This document shows, piece by piece, positions 37,713 to 46,400 of a DNA stretch of 64,000 nt. Both the position numbers and the translations under genes were made by a program. Source of the stretch: JAWKWH01 sp963669285 (lineage in GTDB: Bacteria > Pseudomonadota > Alphaproteobacteria > Rhizobiales > Rhizobiaceae); assembly GCA_963669285.2 (NCBI GenBank), contig CAXXSI010000002.1, positions 1-64,000 of the forward strand. The letters are read 5' to 3'. The stretch's first letter is position 1. The number at the start of each line of letters is the position of its first letter. The notes below the pieces were generated by a model. The model was given only the letters and a program-made list of their open reading frames with translations, did not search any database and was not told the DNA's origin.

Positions 37713-40064
37713 ATGGGAACCAGCGCACAGACATTGACGTTTTTTGCGCTGATATTGCCGTTTCTTGGAGCCGTGATTGCTCCGGCGATCACCAAGGTGT
37801 TCAAGCACAACGCGGCGTGGGTCCTGGCACTTATTCCTGCCTGGATCTTTTTTCATTTCACCGGATTTCTGGGCGATGTTGCAGACGGTAACGCGGTCAC
37901 CGGCGGATTCCGCTGGATTCCGAGTTTCAATGTCAATTTTTCCTGGTTTCTGGACGGGTTGTCGCTGACCTTTGCGTTATTGATCTCGGGCATTGGAACA
38001 TTCATCGTTCTGTATAGCGGCGGATACCTGAAAGGGCATGCGCATCAGGGGCGGTTCTTCTCCTACATGCTGATGTTCATGGGCGCCATGCAGGGGCTTG
38101 TCGTCTCCGACAGCTTCATGATGCTGTTCGTGTTCTGGGAACTGACCTCGATCACCTCTTTCCTGCTGATCGGCTTCGATCATTCGCGCGAAGCCTCGCG
38201 CCGCGCCGCGCTGCAGGCGCTGGTGGTGACAGGAATGGGCGGGCTGTCGTTGCTGGCGGGACTGCTGGTCATGTGGAATATCACCGGATACAGCGAACTG
38301 TCATTGCTGCTGCTGACCAAGGACACTTTGCGCGAAAGTCCGTTTTACCTGCTGGCATTGGTGCTTGTACTGGGCGGCGCCTTTACCAAATCGGCACAAT
38401 TTCCGCTGCATTTCTGGTTGCCGAATGCCATGGAGGCGCCAACGCCTGTGTCGGCATATCTCCATTCGGCAACCATGGTGAAGGCCGGTGTCTATCTGGT
38501 CATGCGCCTCAATCCGGTGCTCGGCGACACCGTTGCCTGGGAAACCATCCTGCCGCTATTCGGCGGCGCCACACTGATCATCGGCACGCTGCTGGCCCTG
38601 CGCCAGACCGATCTGAAACTGATGCTTGCCTATACGACGGTTGCCTCACTTGGCCTGCTGGTTATGTTGACCGGTTTTGGATCCGACAAGGCGGTCGAGG
38701 CCGCGGTGCTCTACCTGATCGCCCATTCGTTGTTCAAGGGCACACTGTTCATGGTTGCCGGATTGATCGATCATGAGGCCGGCAGCCGCGATGTCACCAA
38801 GCTCGGCGGTCTGCGCCGCGCCATGCCGATCACCTTCGCCGCCGCGTTGCTGGCCGCGCTCTCGATGGGTGGGTTGCCGCCATTCACCGGCTTCCTCGCC
38901 AAGGAAGAAATCTATGCCGCCCTCGGTTTTGCCGATGGCTGGGCCGGGTTCCTGACCATCGTCGCCATTGTCGGCAACGCGCTGATGTTCGTGATCGGAT
39001 TTGCGGTGGCGCTGAAACCCTTCCTGGGCGACAAACCGGAAGCGCTTGGCAAGGCGCACGAAGGGCCGGTGCTTTTATGGGCCGGTCCGGCCGTGCTGTC
39101 GGTTCTCGGATTGGCTCTGGCGATCTTTTCCGGTGCTTACCACCATTATCTGTCCAGCCCCATGGCGAGCGCCGTTGCCGGTACTGAGATCCACGTTCAC
39201 ATCTCGGTCATTCCGCATTTCGGACTGCCGCTCGTTCTCTCGCTCGTCACCATCGCGGCGGGCATCGTCGCGTTCATGGCGATCGATCGCGGCCGGGACC
39301 TGATGGCTGGCATATTGACGGCAATCGGCTGGGGACCGGACAAGGGATTTGATCAGGCAATTCGCGGGCTCGTCCGTCTTGCTTCGGCGGTCACCAGGGT
39401 CGTTCACAACGGCAAGCTAGAAGTCTACATGACCGTGACGTTCATTGCTGTCGCCGCAATGCTGTTCATTCCAATGTTCGCCGCCGGAGAGTTGCCGGCG
39501 ATGCCCGAGATGCCCGAGCTTGAATTTTACGAGTGGACCGTTCTGGGCATAGCGATCATCGGTCTGGGGGCTGTGGTCAACGCCAATGACCGGCTGACTG
39601 CGATCGTTTCCTTGGGCATTCAGGGATTTGCCGTAGCCCTGCTGTTCATGCTGCTCGGCGCTCCCGATCTTTCCTTCACGCAGTTCATGGTCGAAACCCT
39701 GTCGGTCGTCATCCTCGCCCTGGTCATGACGCGGCTTCGCCTGTCACCGGCCGACCATCGTCCACCAGGCGAGCGCCTGATCGATATCGTCGTCGCAGGG
39801 CTTTGCGGCCTGGGTTTCGGATTGTTGCTGCTCAAGGTGACCCAGCTGCCGTTCGACGGAGCGCTGAGCGACTTCTTCAACGCCAATGCCCGCGTGATCG
39901 CTCATGGCCGCAACGTTGTAAACGTCATCATCGTCGATTTCCGCGGCCTTGATACGCTTGGTGAGATTGCGGTGGTCATGATCGCCGGATTGGCGATCCT
40001 CGCGCTTATTCGAATACGCGCCGGCGGCACCCGGACACACAACGTCGAACGGGGGAGCGGCTGA
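37713..40064 (+). CDS. mrpA: Na+/H+ antiporter subunit MrpA/MnhA
   Basis: A large membrane protein (about 783 residues) homologous to NuoL, the main proton- and sodium-pathway subunit of the Mrp complex. It shows the proton-translocating core (AQFPLHFWLPNAMEAPTPVSAYLHSATMVKAGVYL region, with the key Lys/Glu residues) and C-terminal MrpB-like helices and a DUF4040-type segment (PDLSFTQFMVETLSVVIL). MrpB is separate downstream. The ATG at 37713 is chosen over an upstream TTG because it has a GGAAG site and family-like N-terminus. Confidence 0.93.
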   Translation: MGTSAQTLTFFALILPFLGAVIAPAITKVFKHNAAWVLALIPAWIFFHFTGFLGDVADGNAVTGGFRWIPSFNVNFSWFLDGLSLTFALLISGIGTFIVLYSGGYLKGHAHQGRFFSYMLMFMGAMQGLVVSDSFMMLFVFWELTSITSFLLIGFDHSREASRRAALQALVVTGMGGLSLLAGLLVMWNITGYSELSLLLLTKDTLRESPFYLLALVLVLGGAFTKSAQFPLHFWLPNAMEAPTPVSAYLHSATMVKAGVYLVMRLNPVLGDTVAWETILPLFGGATLIIGTLLALRQTDLKLMLAYTTVASLGLLVMLTGFGSDKAVEAAVLYLIAHSLFKGTLFMVAGLIDHEAGSRDVTKLGGLRRAMPITFAAALLAALSMGGLPPFTGFLAKEEIYAALGFADGWAGFLTIVAIVGNALMFVIGFAVALKPFLGDKPEALGKAHEGPVLLWAGPAVLSVLGLALAIFSGAYHHYLSSPMASAVAGTEIHVHISVIPHFGLPLVLSLVTIAAGIVAFMAIDRGRDLMAGILTAIGWGPDKGFDQAIRGLVRLASAVTRVVHNGKLEVYMTVTFIAVAAMLFIPMFAAGELPAMPEMPELEFYEWTVLGIAIIGLGAVVNANDRLTAIVSLGIQGFAVALLFMLLGAPDLSFTQFMVETLSVVILALVMTRLRLSPADHRPPGERLIDIVVAGLCGLGFGLLLLKVTQLPFDGALSDFFNANARVIAHGRNVVNVIIVDFRGLDTLGEIAVVMIAGLAILALIRIRAGGTRTHNVERGSG

Positions 40065-40065
40065 C

Positions 40066-40485
40066 ATGCGCACTGTGATTTTCAGGACCGTCGCGCCCTA
40101 CCTGACCAGCCTGATGGTCCTGTTTTCGATCTTCGTGCTGCTGCGCGGTCACAACGAACCGGGCGGCGGGTTCATCGGCGGGCTGATCGCCGCGTCAGCG
40201 TTTGCCATCTACGGCATCGCCTGCGGTGTTCAGGCGGTTCGCCGTGCCATTCGGTTTCATCCGATGGCGATATCCGGATTCGGATTGCTGTTGGCGGCGC
40301 TGGCTGGCGTGTGGTCGCTGCCGTTCGACGTTCCGTTCCTGACCGGCCTCTGGTCTGATACCGACCTGTTCGGGCTGGGATTAGTTCTGTCGACACCGCT
40401 TTTCTTCGATATCGGTGTCTATCTGGTGGTTGTCGGCGCGATCACGTCGATTGCATTGGCGTTGGAAGAAAGGGAGAGCCTGTAG
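40066..40485 (+). CDS. mrpB: Na+/H+ antiporter subunit MrpB
   Basis: 139 residues, four predicted helices, with the conserved LLRGHNEPGGGFIGGLIAAS loop of MrpB. One base separates it from the mrpA stop. Second gene of the seven-gene Mrp operon. Confidence 0.92.
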   Translation: MRTVIFRTVAPYLTSLMVLFSIFVLLRGHNEPGGGFIGGLIAASAFAIYGIACGVQAVRRAIRFHPMAISGFGLLLAALAGVWSLPFDVPFLTGLWSDTDLFGLGLVLSTPLFFDIGVYLVVVGAITSIALALEERESL

Positions 40486-40863
40486 ATGGAAACGGCGCTT
40501 TCTTTCACGGTAGCAGTGTTCTTCGCGGTGTCGATTTATCTGATGCTATCCAAGCACATCATCCGTATCGTCATCGGCGTGGCGATATTGAGCAATGCTG
40601 TAAATCTGTTGATCTTCACAGCGGGCAGGGTTGTGCGAGAAGTTCCTCCAATCATTCCCGAGGACGCCTATGTTCCACTGACCGAGACGGCCAATCCGCT
40701 GCCGCAGGCACTCATCCTGACGGCAATTGTCATTTCGTTTTCGTTCTTCGCGTTTCTGCTGGTGCTGGCTTACCGCACCTTCCAGACGCTTGGAACTGAC
40801 GACACCGACGACATGCGCGTCGCCGAACCGGAAGGTGAGGGGCTGCCGCCCTTGAGTTACTGA
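40486..40863 (+). CDS. mrpC: Na+/H+ antiporter subunit MrpC
   Basis: 125 residues, three helices, NuoK-like; the conserved IVIGVAILSNAVNLLIF and PLPQALILTAIVISF segments are present. It begins at the base after the mrpB stop. Confidence 0.92.
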   Translation: METALSFTVAVFFAVSIYLMLSKHIIRIVIGVAILSNAVNLLIFTAGRVVREVPPIIPEDAYVPLTETANPLPQALILTAIVISFSFFAFLLVLAYRTFQTLGTDDTDDMRVAEPEGEGLPPLSY

Positions 40864-40870
40864 GGCTGAG

Positions 40871-42430
40871 ATGGCTGCACAATCCGGCAAAACCGTCGAT
40901 ATTTCCAGCGCCATGGTCACCGATCCGGTGGCCTTGGCCGACTGGCTGGTGGTTGCGCCGGTGGCCATTCCGTTGATTGCCGGCGCATTGTTGTTGATGT
41001 TCCGCAAGGAAACGACGGTTCACGCAAGTGTGGCCGTGGCGGCGTTTGCGCTGACCTTCATCTGCGAAATCGGCCTGCTCGTACGCGTTGCCACGGAAGG
41101 TCCGCTGGTAATGACCATGGGCCGCTGGCTACCACCCTTTGGCATCAGCTTTTCCGCAGACGTGCTGGGCGCGGCGTTTGCCGCCGTGTCGGGTTTGATC
41201 GCCCTGGTCTGTTCCGCCTATGCGGCTCGTGACATCAACGTCATCGGCAGACGCTACGGGTTTTACCCGTTCCTGCTTTTGATGATGGCCGGTGTGGCCG
41301 GGGCCTTCCTGACGGGAGACATTTTCAATCTCTATGTCTGGTTTGAAGTCCTTTTGATCTCGTCATTCGGCCTGCTGATCCTGGGTTCGGAAAAGGAACA
41401 GCTCGACGGCGCGACCAAATATGCGCTGCTCAATCTCGTCGCAACGACACTGTTCCTGATCGCCACCGGTTATCTTTACGGCACGTTCGGCACGCTCAAC
41501 ATGGCCGACATCGCCCGCAAGGCCGACGATCTCAGGGCAACCGGCCCGTTGATGACGCTGGCCGCCCTCTACCTTCTGGCCTTCGGCATGAAGGCCGCCG
41601 CGTTCCCGGTCAATTTCTGGCTGCCGGCTTCCTATCATACGCCCCGTATCGTCACGTCAGCGCTGTTTGCCGGCCTGCTGACCAAGGTTGGTGTCTATGC
41701 GCTGATGCGCACATTGGTCATGCTGATGCCACCGGAGCGCGACATTCTCGGGCAGACGATCGCCTGGGTCGCGGTTGGCACGATGATCATCGGCATACTC
41801 GGCGCGTTGGCGCAGTCCGATATCAGGCGGTTGCTTGGTTTCGTGGTCATATCGGGAATCGGTACGATGATGGCCGGTCTCGCGCTCGGCAGCCCGCTGG
41901 GCCTGTCCGGTTCGGTGCTGTATGCGGCCCACTCGATGTTCGCGATGACCGGTTTGTATCTGGTTGCCGGCCTGATGCGCGAACAGGCGGGCAGCTTTTC
42001 ACTGCACGAGGTTTCCGGACTGTACCGGGACAATCCATTGCTGGCCGGTGCGGCGCTATTGCTGATCCTGGCTGCTTCGGGATTGCCGCCGATGTCGGGC
42101 CTGTGGCCCAAGGTGTTTCTGGTCAAGGCGTCGCTTGATGTCGGGGCATGGTGGCTTGCCGCGTCGATCCTGCTGGCTGGGCTTTTGACGACAATTGCGC
42201 TGGGGCGGATCTTTGCGCTGGCGTTCTGGCGCAACGGCGAAGCCCGCGAACAATCCTCTGATGGCCCGAAGATGCGACTTGGTTACATGGCTATTGCCGT
42301 TATTCTGGTTCCCGCGATCCTGCTCGGCGTGTATCCTGAACCGGCAATGCAGCTCAGTGACGCCGCGGCTGCGGGGCTGCTGGACGCTTCAAGCTATGTT
42401 GACGCGGTTTTCCCGGAGACGCCGCAATGA
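40871..42430 (+). CDS. mrpD: Na+/H+ antiporter subunit MrpD
   Basis: 519 residues, about fourteen helices, homologous to NuoN/NuoM. The ion-path core is visible in GMKAAAFPVNFWLPASYHTP followed by VTSALFAGLLTKVGVYAL, with the conserved Lys residues. It overlaps mrpE by ATGA. Confidence 0.93.
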   Translation: MAAQSGKTVDISSAMVTDPVALADWLVVAPVAIPLIAGALLLMFRKETTVHASVAVAAFALTFICEIGLLVRVATEGPLVMTMGRWLPPFGISFSADVLGAAFAAVSGLIALVCSAYAARDINVIGRRYGFYPFLLLMMAGVAGAFLTGDIFNLYVWFEVLLISSFGLLILGSEKEQLDGATKYALLNLVATTLFLIATGYLYGTFGTLNMADIARKADDLRATGPLMTLAALYLLAFGMKAAAFPVNFWLPASYHTPRIVTSALFAGLLTKVGVYALMRTLVMLMPPERDILGQTIAWVAVGTMIIGILGALAQSDIRRLLGFVVISGIGTMMAGLALGSPLGLSGSVLYAAHSMFAMTGLYLVAGLMREQAGSFSLHEVSGLYRDNPLLAGAALLLILAASGLPPMSGLWPKVFLVKASLDVGAWWLAASILLAGLLTTIALGRIFALAFWRNGEAREQSSDGPKMRLGYMAIAVILVPAILLGVYPEPAMQLSDAAAAGLLDASSYVDAVFPETPQ

Positions 42431-42900
42431 TTTTGTACGTCAACCACATATTGCTGGCGATCGTCTGGGCGGCGGTGACCGGCTCGTTTTCGCCGGCCAA
42501 CCTGTTGTTCGGATTGGTCCTTGCGACAGGTGCGCTCTATGTCATCCGCGAGCAGGTCGGCTCATTGGGATATTTTACCCGTGCTCGCAGGATCGTGTCG
42601 CTGGGTCTGCTGTTCCTCTACGAACTGGTGCTTTCCGCCTGGCGGGTCGCGGTTTTGGTCATCTCACCTGATATGAACCTCAAACCGGGCATCCTCGCCT
42701 ATCCGCTGACCGTCAAACGCGATTTCGAGATCACCCTTTTGGCCAATTTGATCACTCTCACACCGGGCACACTGTCGGTCGATGTGTCCGAGGACATGAC
42801 CAAGCTCTATGTGCACTGCATCGACTGTTCCGATCCGGAAGGAACGATACGCGAAATCGCAGACGGCTTTGAGCGCAAGATCATCGAGGCGTTCCAATGA
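42427..42900 (+). CDS. mrpE: Na+/H+ antiporter subunit MrpE
   Basis: 157 residues, two N-terminal helices and a soluble C-terminal domain with LITLTPGTLSVDVSED and LYVHCID, the hallmark of MrpE. ATGA overlap at both ends. Confidence 0.92.
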   Translation: MILYVNHILLAIVWAAVTGSFSPANLLFGLVLATGALYVIREQVGSLGYFTRARRIVSLGLLFLYELVLSAWRVAVLVISPDMNLKPGILAYPLTVKRDFEITLLANLITLTPGTLSVDVSEDMTKLYVHCIDCSDPEGTIREIADGFERKIIEAFQ

Positions 42901-43226
42901 TCGCAAGCGAAACTTTTCTGTCCTTTACGATATTGGTTGCACTGGCCCTTTTGAGCTTGTCATTCCTTGTCACCGTGTGCCGGGTTGTTATCGGCCCCAC
43001 ATTGCCGGACCGGATCTTGGCGCTTGATATGCTGGTCGTCGTTGCGCTGGGTTTCATTGCCGCCATCGGTATCAAGACCGGATATGCCTTGTATCTCGAC
43101 ATCGCAATCGCACTCGGTCTGGTCGGCTTTCTTGCGACGGTGGCCTTTGCGAGGTTCGTGATCAGCCGCGCGGCAGACGGCGAACCACTGGTACCGGGTA
43201 ATGAGATGGAGGGCGGAAGTGATTGA
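42897..43226 (+). CDS. mrpF: Na+/H+ antiporter subunit MrpF
   Basis: 109 residues, three helices, with RVVIGPTLPDRILALDML, the conserved PDR motif of MrpF. Overlaps mrpE and mrpG. Confidence 0.93.
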   Translation: MIASETFLSFTILVALALLSLSFLVTVCRVVIGPTLPDRILALDMLVVVALGFIAAIGIKTGYALYLDIAIALGLVGFLATVAFARFVISRAADGEPLVPGNEMEGGSD

Positions 43227-43611
43227 CGTCATCCAGAACTATCTGGCCGGTGTGTTGATAATTATCGGAGCGGGATTTGCCCTGGTTGCAGCTGTCGGGT
43301 TGATCAGATTGCCTGATATCTATTCGCGTAGCCACGCCGCATCAAAGGCCGGCACGCTGGGTTCATGTGTGATGCTCCTGGCGCTTGCCGTTGTTGCCAA
43401 TGATCACGCTATAGTCACGCGCGCGCTTGCCGGCGTTCTGTTTTTCCTGCTGACCGCGCCGATCTCCGCCCATCTGTTGGCCAAGGCTGCCTATGCGGCA
43501 GGCTACCAACTTTGGGAAAAATCGGTTCTGGATCAAATGGAACCGGCGTCCGAGGAAAAGAAAACGGACACCAAGAAGCCGGCGAAACGCAAAAGCCGGT
43601 CCAAGAGCTAG
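43219..43611 (+). CDS. mrpG: Na+/H+ antiporter subunit MrpG
   Basis: About 130 residues, three helices and a Lys-rich tail (KPAKRKSRSK). RLPDIYSRSHAASKAGTLG is the MrpG signature. The GTG at 43219 is preferred: GGAGG lies seven bases ahead and it overlaps the mrpF stop; an in-frame ATG at 43201 would overlap more. Last gene of the operon; an interspersed repeat begins at the base after the stop. Confidence 0.9.
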   Translation: MIDVIQNYLAGVLIIIGAGFALVAAVGLIRLPDIYSRSHAASKAGTLGSCVMLLALAVVANDHAIVTRALAGVLFFLLTAPISAHLLAKAAYAAGYQLWEKSVLDQMEPASEEKKTDTKKPAKRKSRSKS

Positions 43612-43798
43612 AGCGTATCCAGTTCAAACGATTGCGGATTATCCCCGTCATTCATACACTTGAAGTATCCCCGCTTGGGTGTCTTTTCCGCTCCGGCTGC
43701 GTTGAAGCTCTTGCACGATATTCATATCGCGCTTCGGACTTCTCCTTGCCGGAAAAAATCCATCTCATCAAACCGCTCCCACTTAAACTGGACATGCT
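43612..43798 (+). repeat. Interspersed repeat with terminal inverted repeats (short copy)
   Basis: Ends AGCGTATCCAGTT and AACTGGACATGCT are inverted repeats with two mismatches. The interior shares the 22-base segment at 43713-43734 (beginning GCACGATATTCATATCGC) and weaker flanking similarity (GTCTTTTCCGC, CCTTGC, CATCAAAC) with the element at 51982-52347, in the same orientation. It starts directly behind the mrpG stop. Likely a non-coding palindromic repeat family. Confidence 0.65.
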
Positions 43799-44265
43799 AT
43801 AGGTCACGGACCCAGAACTGTCCGACCGATCCGGGGCAGGTCAGTCTCGTGAGCTGTTTTGACCAATGCGGAGCCATGCTGCAGGTGACGGCCCGGTTCC
43901 AATCCGTAGTCCACCAATAACCTTCCACAAGTAAGTCAAATATAGATTCGATTCTTCGGGAAACCGCACAGCAGGCCGCAATCAATACATCCGCCCGCCT
44001 GTTTAGTTACGCGACGTAAGGTTGTAGTAAAAAGCGCGAGCAGGATAATAGATTGTAGAATGTAATATTAAACTAAAAAGGCAAGCGTTTTTCACGATTT
44101 CTTACCAGATATGAAAATAATGAATTGACATATACTGGATTAATGCCCATTTATGCCGTTAAGTGTGATTCACTTCATCAAAAGTGTCGCGCGAAATGGG
44201 ATGCGCGAAAAGAATCGAAATAAGCATTCCACCAATCTTATTCGAGAACCACAGGGGCAAATCCG
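43799..44265 (+). other. Intergenic region upstream of mucR
   Basis: About 470 bases without a supportable gene. The first part has a degenerate stretch resembling the MITE end (TAGGTCACGGACCCAGAAC against TAGGTCATGGACCCATAAAC). The second part, from about 44030, is strongly AT-rich, as expected for MucR, which binds AT-rich DNA and represses its own gene. TTGACA occurs at 44126 but no good -10 box was found at standard spacing. Confidence 0.45.
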
Positions 44266-44688
44266 ATGGATGTAGTAGAAGCTGAATTGAAGACCTCCGA
44301 TACGCTGATCGAGCTAACGGCAGATGTTGTTGCTGCATATGTAAGCAACAATCCGGTCCAGGCTGCCGATCTTCCGGCGCTTATCGCCGATGTTCACGGT
44401 GCATTGGGCCGCGTTGGGGGTGCCAACTCAGGTCCGCAAGAAAAGCCGAAGCCGGCGGTAAATCCGAAGAAGTCGATCCACGACGATTACATTATCTGTC
44501 TTGAAGACGGAAAGAAGTTCAAATCGCTGAAGCGGCACCTGATGACACATTACGGTTTGACACCTGAACAGTACCGCGAAAAGTGGGGGCTTGACGTAAA
44601 TTACCCGATGGTGGCGCCGAATTATGCCGCCGCACGCTCGGCTCTGGCCAAGAAAATGGGTCTGGGACGCAAGCGCAAGGGGAAGTAA
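44266..44688 (+). CDS. mucR: MucR/Ros family transcriptional regulator
   Basis: 140 residues. An oligomerising N-terminal part (LIELTADVVAAYVSNNP) precedes a zinc-finger region: Cys78, Asp81, His91 and His95 in ICLEDGKKFKSLKRHLMTH. Asp replaces the second Cys of the classic Ros site, a variant already known in MucR proteins. GLTPEQYREKWGLDVNYPMVAPNY is the conserved DNA-binding and C-terminal part. MucR is a global silencer of AT-rich genes, controlling exopolysaccharide, motility and cell-cycle genes in rhizobia and Brucella. Followed by a strong terminator. Confidence 0.95.
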   Translation: MDVVEAELKTSDTLIELTADVVAAYVSNNPVQAADLPALIADVHGALGRVGGANSGPQEKPKPAVNPKKSIHDDYIICLEDGKKFKSLKRHLMTHYGLTPEQYREKWGLDVNYPMVAPNYAAARSALAKKMGLGRKRKGK

Positions 44689-44719
44689 CCTCCCGAGTGT
44701 AATTTTGCGTATTATGATT

Positions 44720-44747
44720 GCGGCGCCCTGGTGGCGCCGCTTTTTTT
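44720..44747 (+). terminator. Rho-independent terminator of mucR
   Basis: Stem GCGGCGCC, loop CTGGT, GGCGCCGC and seven T. It is 31 bases after the mucR stop and just ahead of the insertion sequence. Confidence 0.92.
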
Positions 44748-44760
44748 GTCAAAAGAGCCC

Positions 44761-45616
44761 TAGGCTGTAGTGAAGAATTAACTATCTGATCCAGATTGCG
44801 ATGGCGGCGATTTTGACGAATCCGAGGTAGTTTTGGATGTGCTTGTCGTAGCGTGTTGCAACCCTTCTGAACTGTTTGAGCTTTGAGAAGAGATTTTCGA
44901 TGAGGTGGCGAGCTTTGTAGAGTTGCCGGTCGAACGGGCGCGGCGTGGCGGTAATGCTGCGTCTTGGAATGACGGGCGTGGCGCCGGCCCTGCGCACCGC
45001 GTCAACAGCGTTTTGGCCGTCATAGCCCTTGTCGGCGATGACGTGACCAGCCGTCAGGCCGTCGAGCAGATTGGCCGCCTGGGTGATATCATTGCGATTG
45101 CCGGGCGTGGCGAGGATGCGCAACGGCAGGCCCAGGCCATCGCTGGTTACATGCAGTTTGGTGGTCAGGCCGCCCTTGGAGCGGCCAAGACCGTGGGCAT
45201 CAGGCCCCCCTTTTTGTGGCGTGCGCCGGCGGCCTGGGCGTGCGCTTTGACAATCGTCGCATCAAGCATCAGCCATTCCGTGTCCGGTTCGGCGCGCAGA
45301 CGCTCGAACAAGGCCTCCAGCGCACCTGCCTCCACCCAGAGATAGTAGCGCCGCTTCACGCTCTGCCAGTGACCGTAGCGCGCAGGAAGGTCACGCCAGC
45401 GCCCACCCGAGCGGGACATCCAAAGCAACGCATTGAAAAATCGGCGGTTGTTGGCGTTGCGCCCGCGCTTGCCTTTCGACCCATAGGGCAGCAGATCCTT
45501 GATCTGTTCCCATTGAGCATCCGTCAGTTCCTGATAATTCGACATCTCATTTAATCTCCGATCCAAAACCGGAGACAATCATGGCAAACCAATCCTTAAT
45601 TCTTCACTACAGCCTA
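44761..45616 (-). mobile_element. IS5-family insertion sequence (IS427-like group)
   Basis: Perfect 21-bp inverted ends start TAGGCTGTAGTGAAGAATTA at 44761 and close at 45616. The outermost TA on both sides may be the target duplication, giving an element of 44763-45614 (852 bp). It carries a two-frame transposase on the minus strand. The right TA is shared with the adjacent MITE. Size, TA target and frameshifted two-frame transposase fit the IS427 group of IS5. Confidence 0.92.
44782..45545 (-). CDS. IS5-family transposase, two overlapping frames joined by -1 frameshifting
   Basis: The upstream frame (from ATG at 45545) has the helix-turn-helix and QELTDAQWEQIKDLLP start and the first catalytic Asp (LMLDATIVKAHA), ending at 45165. 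The downstream frame, to 44782, has the second Asp (VIADKGYDG) and the Glu (RHLIENLFSKLKQFRR). They join in -1 at the slippery sequence AAAAAGGGGGG around 45206-45216, giving HKKGGPDAHGLGRSKGGL. In this IS group such a shift is the normal expression strategy, so I do not treat it as damage. Confidence 0.88.
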
Positions 45617-45847
45617 GGTCATGGACCCATAAACAGGGTCAAAATGGCGCCGAAACCGCATAGCAAACCAAGGAAAAGGCCGAAAAGCGGGACCATTGTC
45701 CCGGTTGAGGCCTTTGACGAAGGTTTGGCAAGCGGGTTCGAGCGTCCGAAGGATATGGCAAATTTCCCCGGCTATTGCGTCGCAAGCTTTTGAAAACCGG
45801 ACGGTTTCCTGCAAGCTCGCTCCTAATATCCAACCAAATTTGCGCAT
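45614..45847 (-). CDS. 77-residue frame inside MITE copy 1
   Basis: Reads MRKFGWILGASLQETVRF onward and closes as DPVYGSMT within the terminal repeat, using the flanking TA plus G as a stop codon. The same frame is open in copy 2 with four amino-acid changes. There is no ribosome binding site of note, and no known domain. It may be translated, but conservation of the element at DNA level would also keep the frame open, so coding status is uncertain. Confidence 0.3.
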   Translation of the reverse strand: MRKFGWILGASLQETVRFSKACDAIAGEICHILRTLEPACQTFVKGLNRDNGPAFRPFPWFAMRFRRHFDPVYGSMT

Positions 45848-45880
45848 ACCATTGTTGATCCTGTTTATGGGTCCATGACC
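45617..45880 (-). mobile_element. 264-bp MITE, copy 1
   Basis: Bounded by inverted repeats GGTCATGGACCCATAAACAG and its complement (21 matching bases, then near-matches) and flanked by TA on both sides, at 45615-45616 and 45881-45882. A second copy of the same length lies inverted at 63184-63447 with about nine differences by eye. No transposase; it carries a 77-codon frame on the minus strand (ATG at 45847). Its left TA is also the outer TA of the IS5 element. Confidence 0.9.
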
Positions 45881-46148
45881 TAGCTGATATCGGATTGCAG
45901 GCGATCGGCTTTGAACCCGTCGCGCAACTGCTTGAGTGCGATGTGCCGGTTCAGGTCATAACTCCAGTGCCTGTTCAGACCCTTCAACCTTTCGCGCTCC
46001 AACAAACGCTCCAGGCGCAGCATAAACCTTTGCCGGTCCTCGCCTTGCAGATCGCGGACCAGCTTAAGGTCGTAACCCAGGAACGCCATTGCTGCCGTTC
46101 GTTGCCTGGCCAAGTCGGACAATCTTCTTTGCTTTGAAGTAAAGTCAT
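45880..46148 (-). CDS. Conserved rhizobial protein of unknown function (1-base deletion near the start; stop supplied by the MITE)
   Basis: The readable body, RLSDLARQRTAAMAFLGYDLKLVRDL then RQRFMLRLERLLERERLKGL and HWSYDLNRHIALKQLRDGFKAD, looks like a conserved, mostly helical protein of about 90 residues. The long open frame extends upstream without conservation. A much better start is the ATG at 46148 behind GGAAGGGGAAAGGG; it opens MTLLQSKE and joins the body if one A is restored near 46125. The stop TAG is created by the junction with MITE copy 1, so the last few residues may differ from the ancestral protein. Confidence 0.6.
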
Positions 46149-46400
46149 CCCTTTCCCCTTCCAGCTTCGACGTCGACGGGGGACAGGTATGTTTCAAAAT
46201 GCGTATCGAATTCATACGGCGATTGTCGTCCGGGCCTGAAAGGCGTGGATTAAATTTTTTGGCGGCGGAGCGGGAACTCGAAAAAAAGGCAATACAAACA
46301 ACTGGAATCGCGTTGCGGTTCCGAATTTCGGTTCGTGATTTGTTCACACGGTGGAGTGGAATTGATATAAGAAGATATTCCTAAAAATGGAGTAGCCATC
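46149..46400. other. Intergenic region, divergent promoters
   Basis: About 250 bases between the short conserved gene and the DnaA-domain gene. No gene or clear promoter seen by eye. Confidence 0.35.

Noticed and set aside
43797..43985. Short minus-strand open frame upstream of mucR
   Set aside because: No start context, no family and overlaps an AT-rich regulatory-looking region; not enough support.
45206..45216. Transposase frameshift as a sequence error
   Set aside because: A slippery AAAAAGGGGGG at the overlap is the normal expression signal of IS427-type elements, so it is treated as programmed.
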